Source: an uncultured Parabacteroides sp.
GTDB lineage: Bacteria > Bacteroidota > Bacteroidia > Bacteroidales > Tannerellaceae
Direction: 5' to 3'
Length of the DNA stretch: 24,822 nt
NCBI GenBank assembly: GCA_900547435.1
Contig: URGO01000025.1
Location: 1 to 24,822 of the forward strand
The notes beneath the pieces were generated by a model, which was given only the letters and a program-made list of their open reading frames with translations, did not search any database and was not told the DNA's origin. Made by a program: the position numbers and the translations under genes. Shown here one piece after another: positions 1 through 6,373 of the stretch (positions within the stretch are counted from its first letter, which is position 1; the number at the start of each line of letters is the position of its first letter).

Positions 1-522
1 GAAAGCGCCTTTCCGTTGTGCATACGACCCCCACAGGATGTAAACGATATGGCTTCGCTCTTCTGTCAGGCGGTGGATTACGGCATCCGTGAATTCTTCC
101 CAACCTTTATTCTGGTGTGAGCCGGCTTGGTGTGCACGAACCGTCAGGGTTGCATTGAGAAGCAGGACGCCCTGGTCCGCCCAACGGAGCAGATTGCCGG
201 TTTGCGGCATGGGTTTGCCTAAATCGCTTTCGATTTCTTTGAAGATGTAGACGAGCGACGGGGGAAAGGGTGTCCCGTCTTGGACGGAGAAATAAAGTCC
301 GTGTGCCTGTCCGGGTTCATGATAGGGGTCTTGTCCGAGAATGACTACTTTGACTTTGTCGAACGGACAGTGTTCAAACGCACTGAAGATACAGGGACCA
401 GGAGGATAGATGGTTCTTTGGCGGTATTCTTCTTTAACAAAGGTGATCAACTGGCTGAAATAATCCTTTTCAAACTCAGAACTTAATCGTTCTTTCCAGC
501 TCTGTTCTATCTTGACGTCCAT
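1..522 (-). CDS. ung: Uracil-DNA glycosylase, C-terminus cut by window edge
   Basis: Removes uracil from DNA, the first step of base-excision repair of deaminated cytosine or misincorporated dUMP. Reading the minus strand from the ATG at 522 gives 174 codons open to the window edge. The family-1 signature GQDPYH falls at residues 63-68, with Asp65 as the expected catalytic water-activating residue. It is followed by the GLYFSV and LLLNATLTVR segments that line the uracil pocket. The C-terminal HPSPLS-type loop with the second catalytic residue would lie beyond base 1, consistent with a usual length of about 220 residues. The gene is downstream of asnA on the same strand but separated by 115 bp that contain a perfect inverted repeat, so co-transcription is uncertain. 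The identification is firm; only the end is missing. Confidence 0.95.
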   Translation of the reverse strand, partial: MDVKIEQSWKERLSSEFEKDYFSQLITFVKEEYRQRTIYPPGPCIFSAFEHCPFDKVKVVILGQDPYHEPGQAHGLYFSVQDGTPFPPSLVYIFKEIESDLGKPMPQTGNLLRWADQGVLLLNATLTVRAHQAGSHQNKGWEEFTDAVIHRLTEERSHIVYILWGSYAQRKGAF

Positions 523-528
523 AACGGT

Positions 529-625
529 AATTGAAAATTGAAAATTAGAAATTGGAAATTCTCTTTATTACGCGAATATCAGAAATAATTATCAATAATC
601 CATCCTTAATTTTCAATTTTCAATT
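529..625. repeat. 19-bp perfect inverted repeat flanking 59 bp
   Basis: The left arm at 529-547 is the exact reverse complement of the right arm at 607-625 (TAATTTTCAATTTTCAATT). The arms are internally repetitive, with the 8-mer TTGAAAAT tandemly repeated. The 59-bp interval is AT-rich and has no convincing gene. The element fills the gap between asnA and ung. It is too far-spaced and lacks the GC-rich stem and T-tract of a usual intrinsic terminator. It could be a miniature mobile repeat or a folded mRNA segment. Confidence 0.8.
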
Positions 626-637
626 TTTAAATATCAA

Positions 638-1675
638 TTAGATCAAGTACATACCGGCAGCACGGGCTTCACGACGCATTTCTTCCGGCCATATACTTGC
701 TTGAATTTCACCGATATGGGCTTTGCGGAGGTAAAACATACACAAGCGACTTTGTCCGATACCTCCCCCGATACTTAGAGGCAGTTCGTTGTTTAGCAAG
801 CGTTTGTGGAAATATAGTTCTTTTTTTTCTTCCGCGTTGCAAATCTCCAACTGGCGGAGCAAGGCTTCCTTATCCACACGAATACCCATGGAGGACAGTT
901 CGAGCGAACGGTTCAGTACTTCGTCCCAGACGAGCAGGTCGCCGTTTAATCCGACTTGTCCGTTTTCTGCAATTGTCGACCAGTCGTCATAGTCCGGAGC
1001 GCGTCCGTCATGTTTCTCTCCGTTGCTTAACTTACAACCGATACCGATAATGAAAACGGCTCCGTATTCTTTCGTAATCGCATCTTCCCGTTCTTTCGGC
1101 GTGAAGGTCGGATATTTTTGCAATAAATCTTCGGAGTGTATGAAATGGATTTGCTGGGGCAATGTAGGACGGATTTCGGGAAACATCTCATAGACCAGAT
1201 ATTCGGTACGTACCATGGCTGCGTAGATGCGACGTACGATTTCTTTCAGAAAATCTACATTCCGTTCTTCGGCTCCCATGACGCGTTCCCAGTCCCATTG
1301 GTCGACATATAAAGAATGTAGGTTTCCCAACTCTTCGTCAGAGCGGATAGCGTTCATGTCGGTATAGATACCGTAGCCTTTTTCGATTTGATAATCAGCA
1401 AGAGTAAGTCGTTTCCATTTGGCAAGCGAATGGACGATTTCAGCTTTGGCATCGTCCAAATCCTTGATCGGAAACGTGACCGCACGTTCCGTTCCGTTCA
1501 GGTCGTCATTGATACCCATCCCTTTTAAAACGAACAACGGAGCAGTGACGCGCCGCAACCGTAATTCGGAAGACAGGTTTTGCTGGAAAAAGTCTTTGAT
1601 CTTTTTGATACCCATCTCGGTCTGCGATAAGTTCAATAAAGCCTTATATCCTGCTGGTTTAATTAAGTAACTCAT
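638..1675 (-). CDS. asnA: Aspartate-ammonia ligase (asparagine synthetase A)
   Basis: Makes asparagine from aspartate, ammonia and ATP (forming AMP and PPi) in the cytoplasm. The 345-residue product is full length for the AsnA family, which has a class II aminoacyl-tRNA-synthetase-like fold. It starts with MSYLIKPAGYKALLNLSQTE, typical of AsnA. The ATP-binding motif-3 region GGGIGQSRLCMFYL is near the C-terminus, followed by HIGEIQASIWPEEM. The ATG at 1675 begins the conserved N-terminus directly. A minus-strand promoter lies at 1711-1741, about 35 bp upstream, so this is probably a monocistronic or promoter-proximal gene. I see no fused AsnC-type regulator beside it. Confidence 0.96.
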   Translation of the reverse strand: MSYLIKPAGYKALLNLSQTEMGIKKIKDFFQQNLSSELRLRRVTAPLFVLKGMGINDDLNGTERAVTFPIKDLDDAKAEIVHSLAKWKRLTLADYQIEKGYGIYTDMNAIRSDEELGNLHSLYVDQWDWERVMGAEERNVDFLKEIVRRIYAAMVRTEYLVYEMFPEIRPTLPQQIHFIHSEDLLQKYPTFTPKEREDAITKEYGAVFIIGIGCKLSNGEKHDGRAPDYDDWSTIAENGQVGLNGDLLVWDEVLNRSLELSSMGIRVDKEALLRQLEICNAEEKKELYFHKRLLNNELPLSIGGGIGQSRLCMFYLRKAHIGEIQASIWPEEMRREARAAGMYLI

Positions 1676-1710
1676 ATACTTGTTGTGCTTTATGTTTGTG
1701 AATAATGTGT

Positions 1711-1741
1711 GGCAAAGATACTAATTAATGGCAAAATAGCA
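1711..1741 (-). promoter_or_regulatory. asnA promoter (Bacteroidetes type)
   Basis: Read on the minus strand, TATCTTTG (1711-1718) matches the -7 consensus TAnnTTTG exactly. ATTG at 1738-1741 lies 19 bp upstream in the -33 position. Transcription would start near 1704, about 29 bp before the asnA ATG. Confidence 0.7.
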
Positions 1742-1830
1742 ATTATGTGCCTTTTTTTATTTGCAAAATGGAAGTGATTATCGTTAGGATGCTTGCAAAA
1801 TATCAAAAGTAATCTTTTTTTGTCCGTTCA

Positions 1831-1862
1831 TTTGTTTTCCTGCAAGATTATATATACTTTTG
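1831..1862 (+). promoter_or_regulatory. tRNA-Arg promoter (Bacteroidetes type)
   Basis: A TTTG -33 box (1831-1834) and a TACTTTTG -7 box (1855-1862) are separated by 20 bp. Both match the Bacteroidetes consensus exactly, and the tRNA begins 10 bp after the -7 box. Confidence 0.8.
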
Positions 1863-1872
1863 CGCTGTCTTT

Positions 1873-1946
1873 GGCTGGGTAGCTTAGCTGAATAGAGCGT
1901 CAGATTCCGGTTCTGAAGGTCGTGGGTTTGAATCCCACCCGAATCA
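1873..1946 (+). tRNA. tRNA-Arg, anticodon CCG
   Basis: This 74-nt cloverleaf decodes the arginine codon CGG. The D stem is 1882-1885/1895-1898. The anticodon stem is TCAGA/TCTGA, with CCG at 1907-1909. The T stem is GTGGG/CCCAC (1922-1926/1934-1938). The discriminator is A1946 and CCA is not encoded. Three features are unusual. The acceptor stem (GGCTGGG with CCGAATC) has a C3-A70 and a G5-G68 mismatch. The D loop carries A19 in place of G19. The T loop is TTTGAAT with U56 in place of C56, so the tertiary 19-56 pair is preserved as A-U. A matching promoter precedes it and a terminator follows it, so it looks like an independent, functional unit. Confidence 0.88.
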
Positions 1947-1954
1947 CATAATTC

Positions 1955-1998
1955 ATCCGCAAATATCTATTAATTAGCTATTTGCGGATTTTTATTTT
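1955..1998 (+). terminator. Intrinsic terminator of tRNA-Arg
   Basis: A perfect 11-bp stem (ATCCGCAAATA at 1955-1965 with TATTTGCGGAT at 1979-1989) has a 13-nt loop and is followed by TTTTATTTT. Confidence 0.85.
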
Positions 1999-2140
1999 CC
2001 TATTTGCACAACATTTACACGGCAGATTATGGTGCACATAAGGAAAAGATCGGGACGAAACTCAAAATAGGCTAAAAAATAAATAGAAAATTTAAAACAG
2101 ATTCTTAGACAAGCTATTCGAATAAAGTCAGAAAAAATGG
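1999..2140. other. Non-coding stretch between tRNA terminator and sigma promoter
   Basis: Together with its flanks this is the only gap above 300 bp (1947-2272). It has no ORF longer than about 13 codons and no second copy of the tRNA 3' end, so there is no sign of an integrated element. The only notable item is AAAACAGATTCTTAGA at 2094-2109. It recurs nearly unchanged at 13820-13835, upstream of the glycogen synthase promoter. Confidence 0.5.
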
Positions 2141-2143
2141 ACT

Positions 2144-2151
2144 TATATTTG
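2144..2151 (+). promoter_or_regulatory. ECF sigma gene promoter -7 box
   Basis: TATATTTG is an exact TAnnTTTG match. No clear TTTG box sits 19-21 bp upstream, so it may need an activator or a different sigma factor. The start near 2158 would give a leader of about 115 nt. Confidence 0.6.
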
Positions 2152-2167
2152 CGCCGGAAAAAGGAAA

Positions 2168-2269
2168 TGCAATCTTTTTTAAGAAAGGATGCAGCATTTG
2201 GATTAGAAATAACATCATATAAAGTGTTGAGTTTCGAGGGAAGGCGGAACTCGCGTGTGAATTAGCGAG
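2168..2269 (+). promoter_or_regulatory. Structured 5' leader of the ECF sigma mRNA
   Basis: Hairpin 1 pairs TGCAATCTTT (2168-2177) with AAAGGATGCA (2184-2193), 9 of 10 positions paired. Hairpin 2 pairs GAGTTTC (2229-2235) with GGAACTC (2246-2252). Hairpin 3 pairs CTCGC (2250-2254) with GCGAG (2265-2269) and ends just before the start codon, taking in the purine-rich ribosome-binding region. Hairpins 2 and 3 share bases 2250-2252 and cannot form together. A regulatory role is inferred. Confidence 0.4.
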
Positions 2270-2272
2270 AGG

Positions 2273-2803
2273 ATGAACGAACAACAACTGATAACAGGTT
2301 GCAAGAGCAGAAACAGGTTAGCCCAACGGGAATTGTATGAGAAATATTCCCGCAAGATGTTGGCGGTATGCCTGCGTTATGTCAACGACCCAGAAACGGC
2401 TCGCGACCTGATGCAGGATGGGTTCATCAAGGTGTTTACCAGTATCGACACTTACACGGGTTCTGGCGCATTCGAGGGTTGGCTCCGGAAAATATTCGTA
2501 AATTGCGCGTTGGAATACCTAAGGCGCAACGATGTATTGCGGGAATCGACCGATTTGGATAATACAGCAGAGTTGGTTCAACCGAACAGCAACGCCATTT
2601 CCGACCTGTCGGCGGCCGAACTGATGCAACTGGTACATGATTTACCCGCGGGATTCCGCACGGTGTTCAATATGTTTGCGATAGAAGGCTACTCGCATAA
2701 GGAAATCAGCGAAGCATTGGGTATCACCGAGAGCACCTCCCGTTCGCAATATACGCGGGCGAAACAATTATTACAAAAGAAGATAAAGGAATTGTACGAA
2801 TAA
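2273..2803 (+). CDS. ECF-family RNA polymerase sigma factor
   Basis: An alternative sigma-70 factor of the extracytoplasmic-function type, which directs RNA polymerase to a dedicated set of promoters. The 176 residues carry region 2 at about residues 18-85 (KYSRKMLAVCLRYVNDPETA, then DLMQDGFIKVF). Region 4 lies at about 115-172, with the helix-turn-helix core GYSHKEISEALGITESTSRS. No region 3 or C-terminal extension is present, as expected for ECF factors. The ATG at 2273 has GAGAGG just upstream. Only 4 bp separate the stop from the next gene, a predicted membrane-bound partner, so translation is probably coupled and the partner is the likely anti-sigma. The target promoters are unknown. The class call is secure; the regulon is not visible. 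Confidence 0.93.
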   Translation: MNEQQLITGCKSRNRLAQRELYEKYSRKMLAVCLRYVNDPETARDLMQDGFIKVFTSIDTYTGSGAFEGWLRKIFVNCALEYLRRNDVLRESTDLDNTAELVQPNSNAISDLSAAELMQLVHDLPAGFRTVFNMFAIEGYSHKEISEALGITESTSRSQYTRAKQLLQKKIKELYE

Positions 2804-2807
2804 GAGC

Positions 2808-4007
2808 ATGAAGAAAGATAGAGACGAGTTGGATGATTTGTTCCGTTCCAAGTTGTATGACTATGAGGCGGATACATTCCCGGAAGATTGGGAAGCGATA
2901 GAGAAACGCTTGCCCCGTCCTTCTGTTTCTATGCCCCGCCGGACCTGGTATTATGGCGCAGTGGCAGCCGTAGCAGCTCTATTGGTGGCTATTTCCGGTA
3001 TCTACTTTAATAAGGATGAGATAAAAACAGAGCAACTGGCCGAACAGACAAGGCTAATCACTCAACCGATACCGGCTATATCGGAAACGAATCCGGAATC
3101 AGGTCAGAAGGTTCTGGCCCAGGCAACACCTAAATTTCAGGCAGTAAAAGCGGATTGGTGGACCCTAACCGAAGAGGAGAAACCGGAATTGCAGGAAGCA
3201 GAAATGGCTTCTGAACCGGAAGAACCCTTGAAAGAAACCGATTATCCAAGAACAACAGCCTTGAACGCCCAGCCCAATCGGCAGAGCCGTACTCTAAGAA
3301 CAGAGCAATCGTCTCAAAATAAAGAACTACCGGAAGCCAAAAAGCCCAAACGGAAATGGAGCTTCGGAATGGGGGCCGGAAGCATCTCGGCGGGAAACAG
3401 CAATTCAATAGGCTCGTATGCTTTGCGCAGTTCTTCGCTTATGCCCAATGAGACATTAGCACTGATGAATGCGGTGAACATGTTTCAAGCTCCGGAAACG
3501 GAAATCCATCATAAAATGCCTTTCTCTATAGGTGTATCGGCAAGCAGGCAATTTACCGACCGCTGGTCGTTACAGCTGGGATTGTCATACGCTTTGCTGT
3601 CATCCGACTGGAAGACTAACACCGACTATTGGGGCGAATGCAAACAACGGTTGCATTTCTTAGGGATTCCGGTATCAGTATCCTATAAGATAGCGGAATG
3701 GAAACGTTTCCAGTTCTATGCCTCAGCCGGAGGGAAGGCTGAGCTGAATGTCGCCGGAAAACTTCGGACGAAACTCTATTCTCAGGAGGAAGTAATCGGT
3801 TCCTATTCGGAAAAGCAACGTGTCAAGGAACCCTATTTCTCAATCAACGGAAGAGTTGGCGTAAGTTACCCGCTGGTCCGTTTCCTCAGCGCATATGCAG
3901 AGGTCGGTGCGGATTATTATTTCGATAACGGAAGCGATATAGAAACCTATTACACCGAAAAGCCTTTCCGTTTCGGATTGCAGGTAGGTTTCCGGTTTGG
4001 ACTTTAA
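2808..4007 (+). CDS. Predicted trans-envelope anti-sigma/outer-membrane beta-barrel protein
   Basis: The 399-residue product has three visible parts. Residues 1-45 form an acidic cytoplasmic segment (DELDDLFRSKLYDYEADTFP, then EDWEAIEKRL) like those seen next to ECF sigma genes in Bacteroidetes. Residues 47-67 form one transmembrane helix (WYYGAVAAVAALLVAISGIYF). Residues 68-182 form a Glu/Pro/Gln-rich linker of about 115 residues. Residues 183-399 alternate aromatic and polar residues like an outer-membrane beta-barrel of the OMP_b-brl/PorT-like type (KWSFGMGAG, WSLQLGLSYALL, FGLQVGFRFGL). There is no cleavable signal peptide. It is next to and probably translationally coupled with the sigma gene. 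I infer an anti-sigma whose C-terminal barrel reports on the outer membrane. An alternative is a porin-family protein with an atypical anchor. Barrel insertion is not demonstrated by the sequence. Confidence 0.75.
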   Translation: MKKDRDELDDLFRSKLYDYEADTFPEDWEAIEKRLPRPSVSMPRRTWYYGAVAAVAALLVAISGIYFNKDEIKTEQLAEQTRLITQPIPAISETNPESGQKVLAQATPKFQAVKADWWTLTEEEKPELQEAEMASEPEEPLKETDYPRTTALNAQPNRQSRTLRTEQSSQNKELPEAKKPKRKWSFGMGAGSISAGNSNSIGSYALRSSSLMPNETLALMNAVNMFQAPETEIHHKMPFSIGVSASRQFTDRWSLQLGLSYALLSSDWKTNTDYWGECKQRLHFLGIPVSVSYKIAEWKRFQFYASAGGKAELNVAGKLRTKLYSQEEVIGSYSEKQRVKEPYFSINGRVGVSYPLVRFLSAYAEVGADYYFDNGSDIETYYTEKPFRFGLQVGFRFGL

Positions 4008-4014
4008 AAGGAGT

Positions 4015-4054
4015 CAAGTTAACAAGAGAACAAGACTTAATAGCCTTGTCAACC
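4015..4054. repeat. Dispersed inverted repeat, copy 1
   Basis: CAAGTTAACAAG (4015-4026) and GCCTTGTCAAC (4043-4053) form imperfect inverted arms in the 95-bp gap before the first lipoprotein gene. The same pair of arms recurs at 6849-6901 upstream of metH, with 11 of 12 and 11 of 11 bases identical. It may be a small repeat family or a binding site. No good TAnnTTTG promoter was found in this gap, so the lipoprotein gene may be co-transcribed with the sigma locus. Confidence 0.5.
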
Positions 4055-4102
4055 AAGTGTAAAAGAATAAACAATAGAATTAAATAGATAAAATAAAAAA
4101 AG

Positions 4103-4876
4103 ATGAAGAAACTTGGATTTTTTGTAGCAATGGCATTATCTGCCGTAACATTATTCACCTCTTGTTTGGGTGAAGGAACGAATCAAACTTCAGGAGCAAT
4201 TTGCGGCGTGTATTTTTTAAATCCTTCGGCAGGTTATTTGCCTATGATTGATACCGGTTCGGGCTATATTTATGTTCCGAAATTGCAGACTTACAACGAT
4301 GGCGATTGCTTGGGAATGGGCATCATGATTGATTATAATGATCCGGCTAACGTTGACGCATCTACGAAAGGATATATGACAGCTTCGCTGACATCAGAGC
4401 CGGTTGTCATTGACAAGTGGAGAAGCGCTCCTATCATCGCGGCATCCGATACGGCATCGTTGATGGAGAATGAAATAGTCTTGAACAATGCTTTCACGGG
4501 TAACGGATATTCCGGATATGCACGTGGCTATTTGTTTATCCCTTCAAATGCCAAAATAGGTAGTCGGCAAGTAGTGGATTGGCATCTGAGTTATCCACGC
4601 GAATTGGAACCGGTGGTAAAGAACGGAGAAAACCATTATCAGTTCTTTATCCGTGCAACAGCTGAAGGAGAAGACACCGGAGCCGGCAATCAGGATGTAA
4701 ATAATGCTTATTATGTGCAAAGTGCTTTCGAAATGATCAATAAAAAGGAAGCCGATGCCAATAAGACCGTCCTATATCTTGATTTTAATTATGTTCGGGG
4801 AATCGACCAAACTACCAATAAACCGATATGGGCCTCGACAACAGTAATGTATTACGTCATGGCAACAGAAGATTGA
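4103..4876 (+). CDS. Lipoprotein, NigD-like, function unknown
   Basis: A 257-residue protein with a lipoprotein signal peptide: MKKLGFF, a hydrophobic core and the lipobox FTSC with Cys21 as the lipidated residue. The mature part is rich in beta-strand pattern. It contains a YIYVPKLQTYNDGDC segment followed by GMGIMIDYND, which resembles in layout the NigD-like lipoproteins of Bacteroides. That assignment rests on layout rather than a decisive motif. The following gene at 4963-5727 is a divergent paralogue sharing the DGDC/DDC motif, ARGYLFIP/ADGHLFLF, FFIRATAEGED/LYLRSTTWRTD and the C-terminal strand LYLDFNY/LNLQLVY. The gene lies downstream of the sigma/anti-sigma pair and ends in a strong terminator at 4900-4934. 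It is probably exported and anchored in the outer membrane, possibly as a target of the sigma factor. Confidence 0.75.
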   Translation: MKKLGFFVAMALSAVTLFTSCLGEGTNQTSGAICGVYFLNPSAGYLPMIDTGSGYIYVPKLQTYNDGDCLGMGIMIDYNDPANVDASTKGYMTASLTSEPVVIDKWRSAPIIAASDTASLMENEIVLNNAFTGNGYSGYARGYLFIPSNAKIGSRQVVDWHLSYPRELEPVVKNGENHYQFFIRATAEGEDTGAGNQDVNNAYYVQSAFEMINKKEADANKTVLYLDFNYVRGIDQTTNKPIWASTTVMYYVMATED

Positions 4877-4899
4877 TTTTCCACAGATAAATAGGTTGT

Positions 4900-4934
4900 A
4901 CAGGGGTCGGAATTTGTACCGGCTCCTGTTTTTT
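4900..4934 (+). terminator. Intrinsic terminator after first lipoprotein gene
   Basis: An 11-bp stem with two G-T pairs (ACAGGGGTCGG at 4900-4910 with CCGGCTCCTGT at 4919-4929) has an 8-nt loop and is followed by a T-tract. The loop contains the -33 box of the next promoter. Confidence 0.8.
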
Positions 4935-4944
4935 ATTATTTTTG
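4913..4944 (+). promoter_or_regulatory. Promoter of second lipoprotein gene, embedded in terminator
   Basis: A TTTG -33 box (4913-4916) in the terminator loop and a TATTTTTG -7 box (4937-4944) are 20 bp apart, the same spacing as in the tRNA promoter. The expected start near 4951 makes a very short leader and argues against translation from the in-frame TTG at 4942. Confidence 0.65.
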
Positions 4945-4962
4945 CGGAGAAGAATGATAAAT

Positions 4963-5727
4963 ATGAAAGAACAAGCATTTTGTCTTTTGGCGATTGTGTG
5001 CTGCTTTTCGTCTTGTATGGGCGAGAGCGGTGAATGGGAGACTTACGGTTCGCAGGTCGGAGTCGTTCATTTGATTCCGGAGAAGGTAATCCAGTTGCGC
5101 AGTGGCAATCAGATTACTTCAGACGATTTCCAAAACCAGGACGTAGCGGAAGATGATTGTTGCTTGGTCGATTTCCAAATCAACCATTCCGCTCAAGAAC
5201 GTGCGGAAGAAGGAATCTATCAAGTGAACATCGTAAACTACCAACAGGTTCCGGACTGGCCTTTGAAGAACAATATAGATACCGCCGCGGCACACCGGAA
5301 TGAATCCTTTCTCGACTTCGAGATAGACGCGAGTCTGTATGCTGACGGGCATTTGTTCCTATTTCCCGAATACAGAAAATATTATCGCTCGCAAAGAGAT
5401 TCCTTTTGGATGTCTTATGACCCGAATCTCCCGATTGTTACCGACGAGATGACCGGACGGCGTTGTTTTCAACTTTATCTTCGCTCGACCACTTGGCGTA
5501 CAGATTATACCGACACGGTATTTACCTCTTCAGAAATTGTTCCTCAAGCGTTTCATATAGGAGAGTTTGTAGAGAAAGCTAAGGCAAGCGGTCTTATCAC
5601 GGGAGATTCGTTAAACCTCCAACTGGTCTATCCGGAGTATTTTTTAAGCGAAGATTCCTCTTCTTATTATTGGAGGACTTCCGATATTTATACGATTGAG
5701 TTGGATAAAGACTGGAATACTTGGTAA
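4963..5727 (+). CDS. Lipoprotein, paralogue of the preceding one, function unknown
   Basis: A 254-residue protein with a lipoprotein signal peptide ending in the lipobox FSSC (Cys18). The ATG at 4963 is preferred over the in-frame ATG at 4954 and TTG at 4942. It lies a normal distance after GGAGAAG, it gives a normal signal peptide, and the TTG overlaps the -7 box. Conserved positions shared with the upstream lipoprotein include the C-x-G-E mature start (CMGES versus CLGEG), the acidic-Cys motif (AEDDCCLVDF), ADGHLFLFPEY, FQLYLRSTTWRTD and LNLQLVYPEYF. These support a tandem duplication with considerable divergence. It has its own promoter. It is probably an outer-membrane lipoprotein; ligand or partner is unknown. 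Confidence 0.75.
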   Translation: MKEQAFCLLAIVCCFSSCMGESGEWETYGSQVGVVHLIPEKVIQLRSGNQITSDDFQNQDVAEDDCCLVDFQINHSAQERAEEGIYQVNIVNYQQVPDWPLKNNIDTAAAHRNESFLDFEIDASLYADGHLFLFPEYRKYYRSQRDSFWMSYDPNLPIVTDEMTGRRCFQLYLRSTTWRTDYTDTVFTSSEIVPQAFHIGEFVEKAKASGLITGDSLNLQLVYPEYFLSEDSSSYYWRTSDIYTIELDKDWNTW

Positions 5728-5743
5728 ACAGAACTTCCTATTG

Positions 5744-5751
5744 TATATTTG
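5744..5751 (+). promoter_or_regulatory. Promoter -7 box upstream of Yip1-family gene
   Basis: TATATTTG is an exact -7 match located 17 bp after the preceding stop. A partial -33 element (TTG at 5721-5723) overlaps the last codon of the lipoprotein gene. It could drive both the Yip1-family gene and smpB. Confidence 0.55.
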
Positions 5752-5776
5752 CAGACAAGAAAAAAGAAGATATATT

Positions 5777-6361
5777 ATGTATAAGATGATATTCAAATTG
5801 GTAATAGCCCTTATTTCGCAACCCGCGAAGACATGGAAAGAGTTGGTCGTTGATATGGAAAAAGAGGAAACGGAATCAGGCAAAGGGTATGAGAAATTTC
5901 TGAGTAATTACCTTTATCCCTTTATCGGATTGCTTACAATTGCCGCATTCCTAAGTATTTGTACACGACAAGAATTTGATATCGAACAGGCTCTGAAAAA
6001 CTCTATCGTAACATTAGTCTCTTCTTTCGGAGGCTTTTATCTTGGAGCCTATTTCTTGAATGAGGTCTGGCAAGGGATATTCAAACAACCGAAGAACCTG
6101 AAGTTATGTCAGTTATTTGTAGGATTCTCGTCGGCACTGATGTTTACTCTGAACATCGTCTGGCTTCTGTTACCGGATTTCTTTTTCTTATACATATTTA
6201 TTCTGTATACATTCTACATCGTTTGGGAAGGTTCTGTTTCCTTCATGAAAGTACTCCAGGCACAACAAATGAAGTTTTCGATGATAGCTACCTTATTAAT
6301 AATCTTAACGCCGAAACTGATTGAATTTATCCTGGTTATATTGATGCCGGGACTACGTTAA
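5777..6361 (+). CDS. Yip1-family integral membrane protein
   Basis: A 194-residue polytopic membrane protein. The ATG at 5777 is chosen because it begins the MYKMIFKLVIALISQPAKTW segment typical of bacterial Yip1-domain proteins, in which a short amphipathic lead contains P-x-x-TW. The longer in-frame start at 5696 would begin inside the previous gene and upstream of the promoter. Predicted membrane segments lie at about residues 44-61, 74-94, 110-131, 134-150 and 168-190, with charged loops around 62-72 and 98-109. The bacterial members have no established biochemical role. smpB follows after 12 bp on the same strand, so the two are probably co-transcribed. Confidence 0.8.
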   Translation: MYKMIFKLVIALISQPAKTWKELVVDMEKEETESGKGYEKFLSNYLYPFIGLLTIAAFLSICTRQEFDIEQALKNSIVTLVSSFGGFYLGAYFLNEVWQGIFKQPKNLKLCQLFVGFSSALMFTLNIVWLLLPDFFFLYIFILYTFYIVWEGSVSFMKVLQAQQMKFSMIATLLIILTPKLIEFILVILMPGLR

Positions 6362-6373
6362 AATACTGCAGAT

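Noticed and set aside
697..1050. Plus-strand ORF inside asnA (117 codons)
   Set aside because: It is antisense to a conserved full-length enzyme and shows no domain or expression signals.
1947..2140. Integrated element at the tRNA-Arg 3' end
   Set aside because: tRNA genes are common integration targets, but no repeat of the tRNA 3' sequence and no integrase gene or credible remnant was found.
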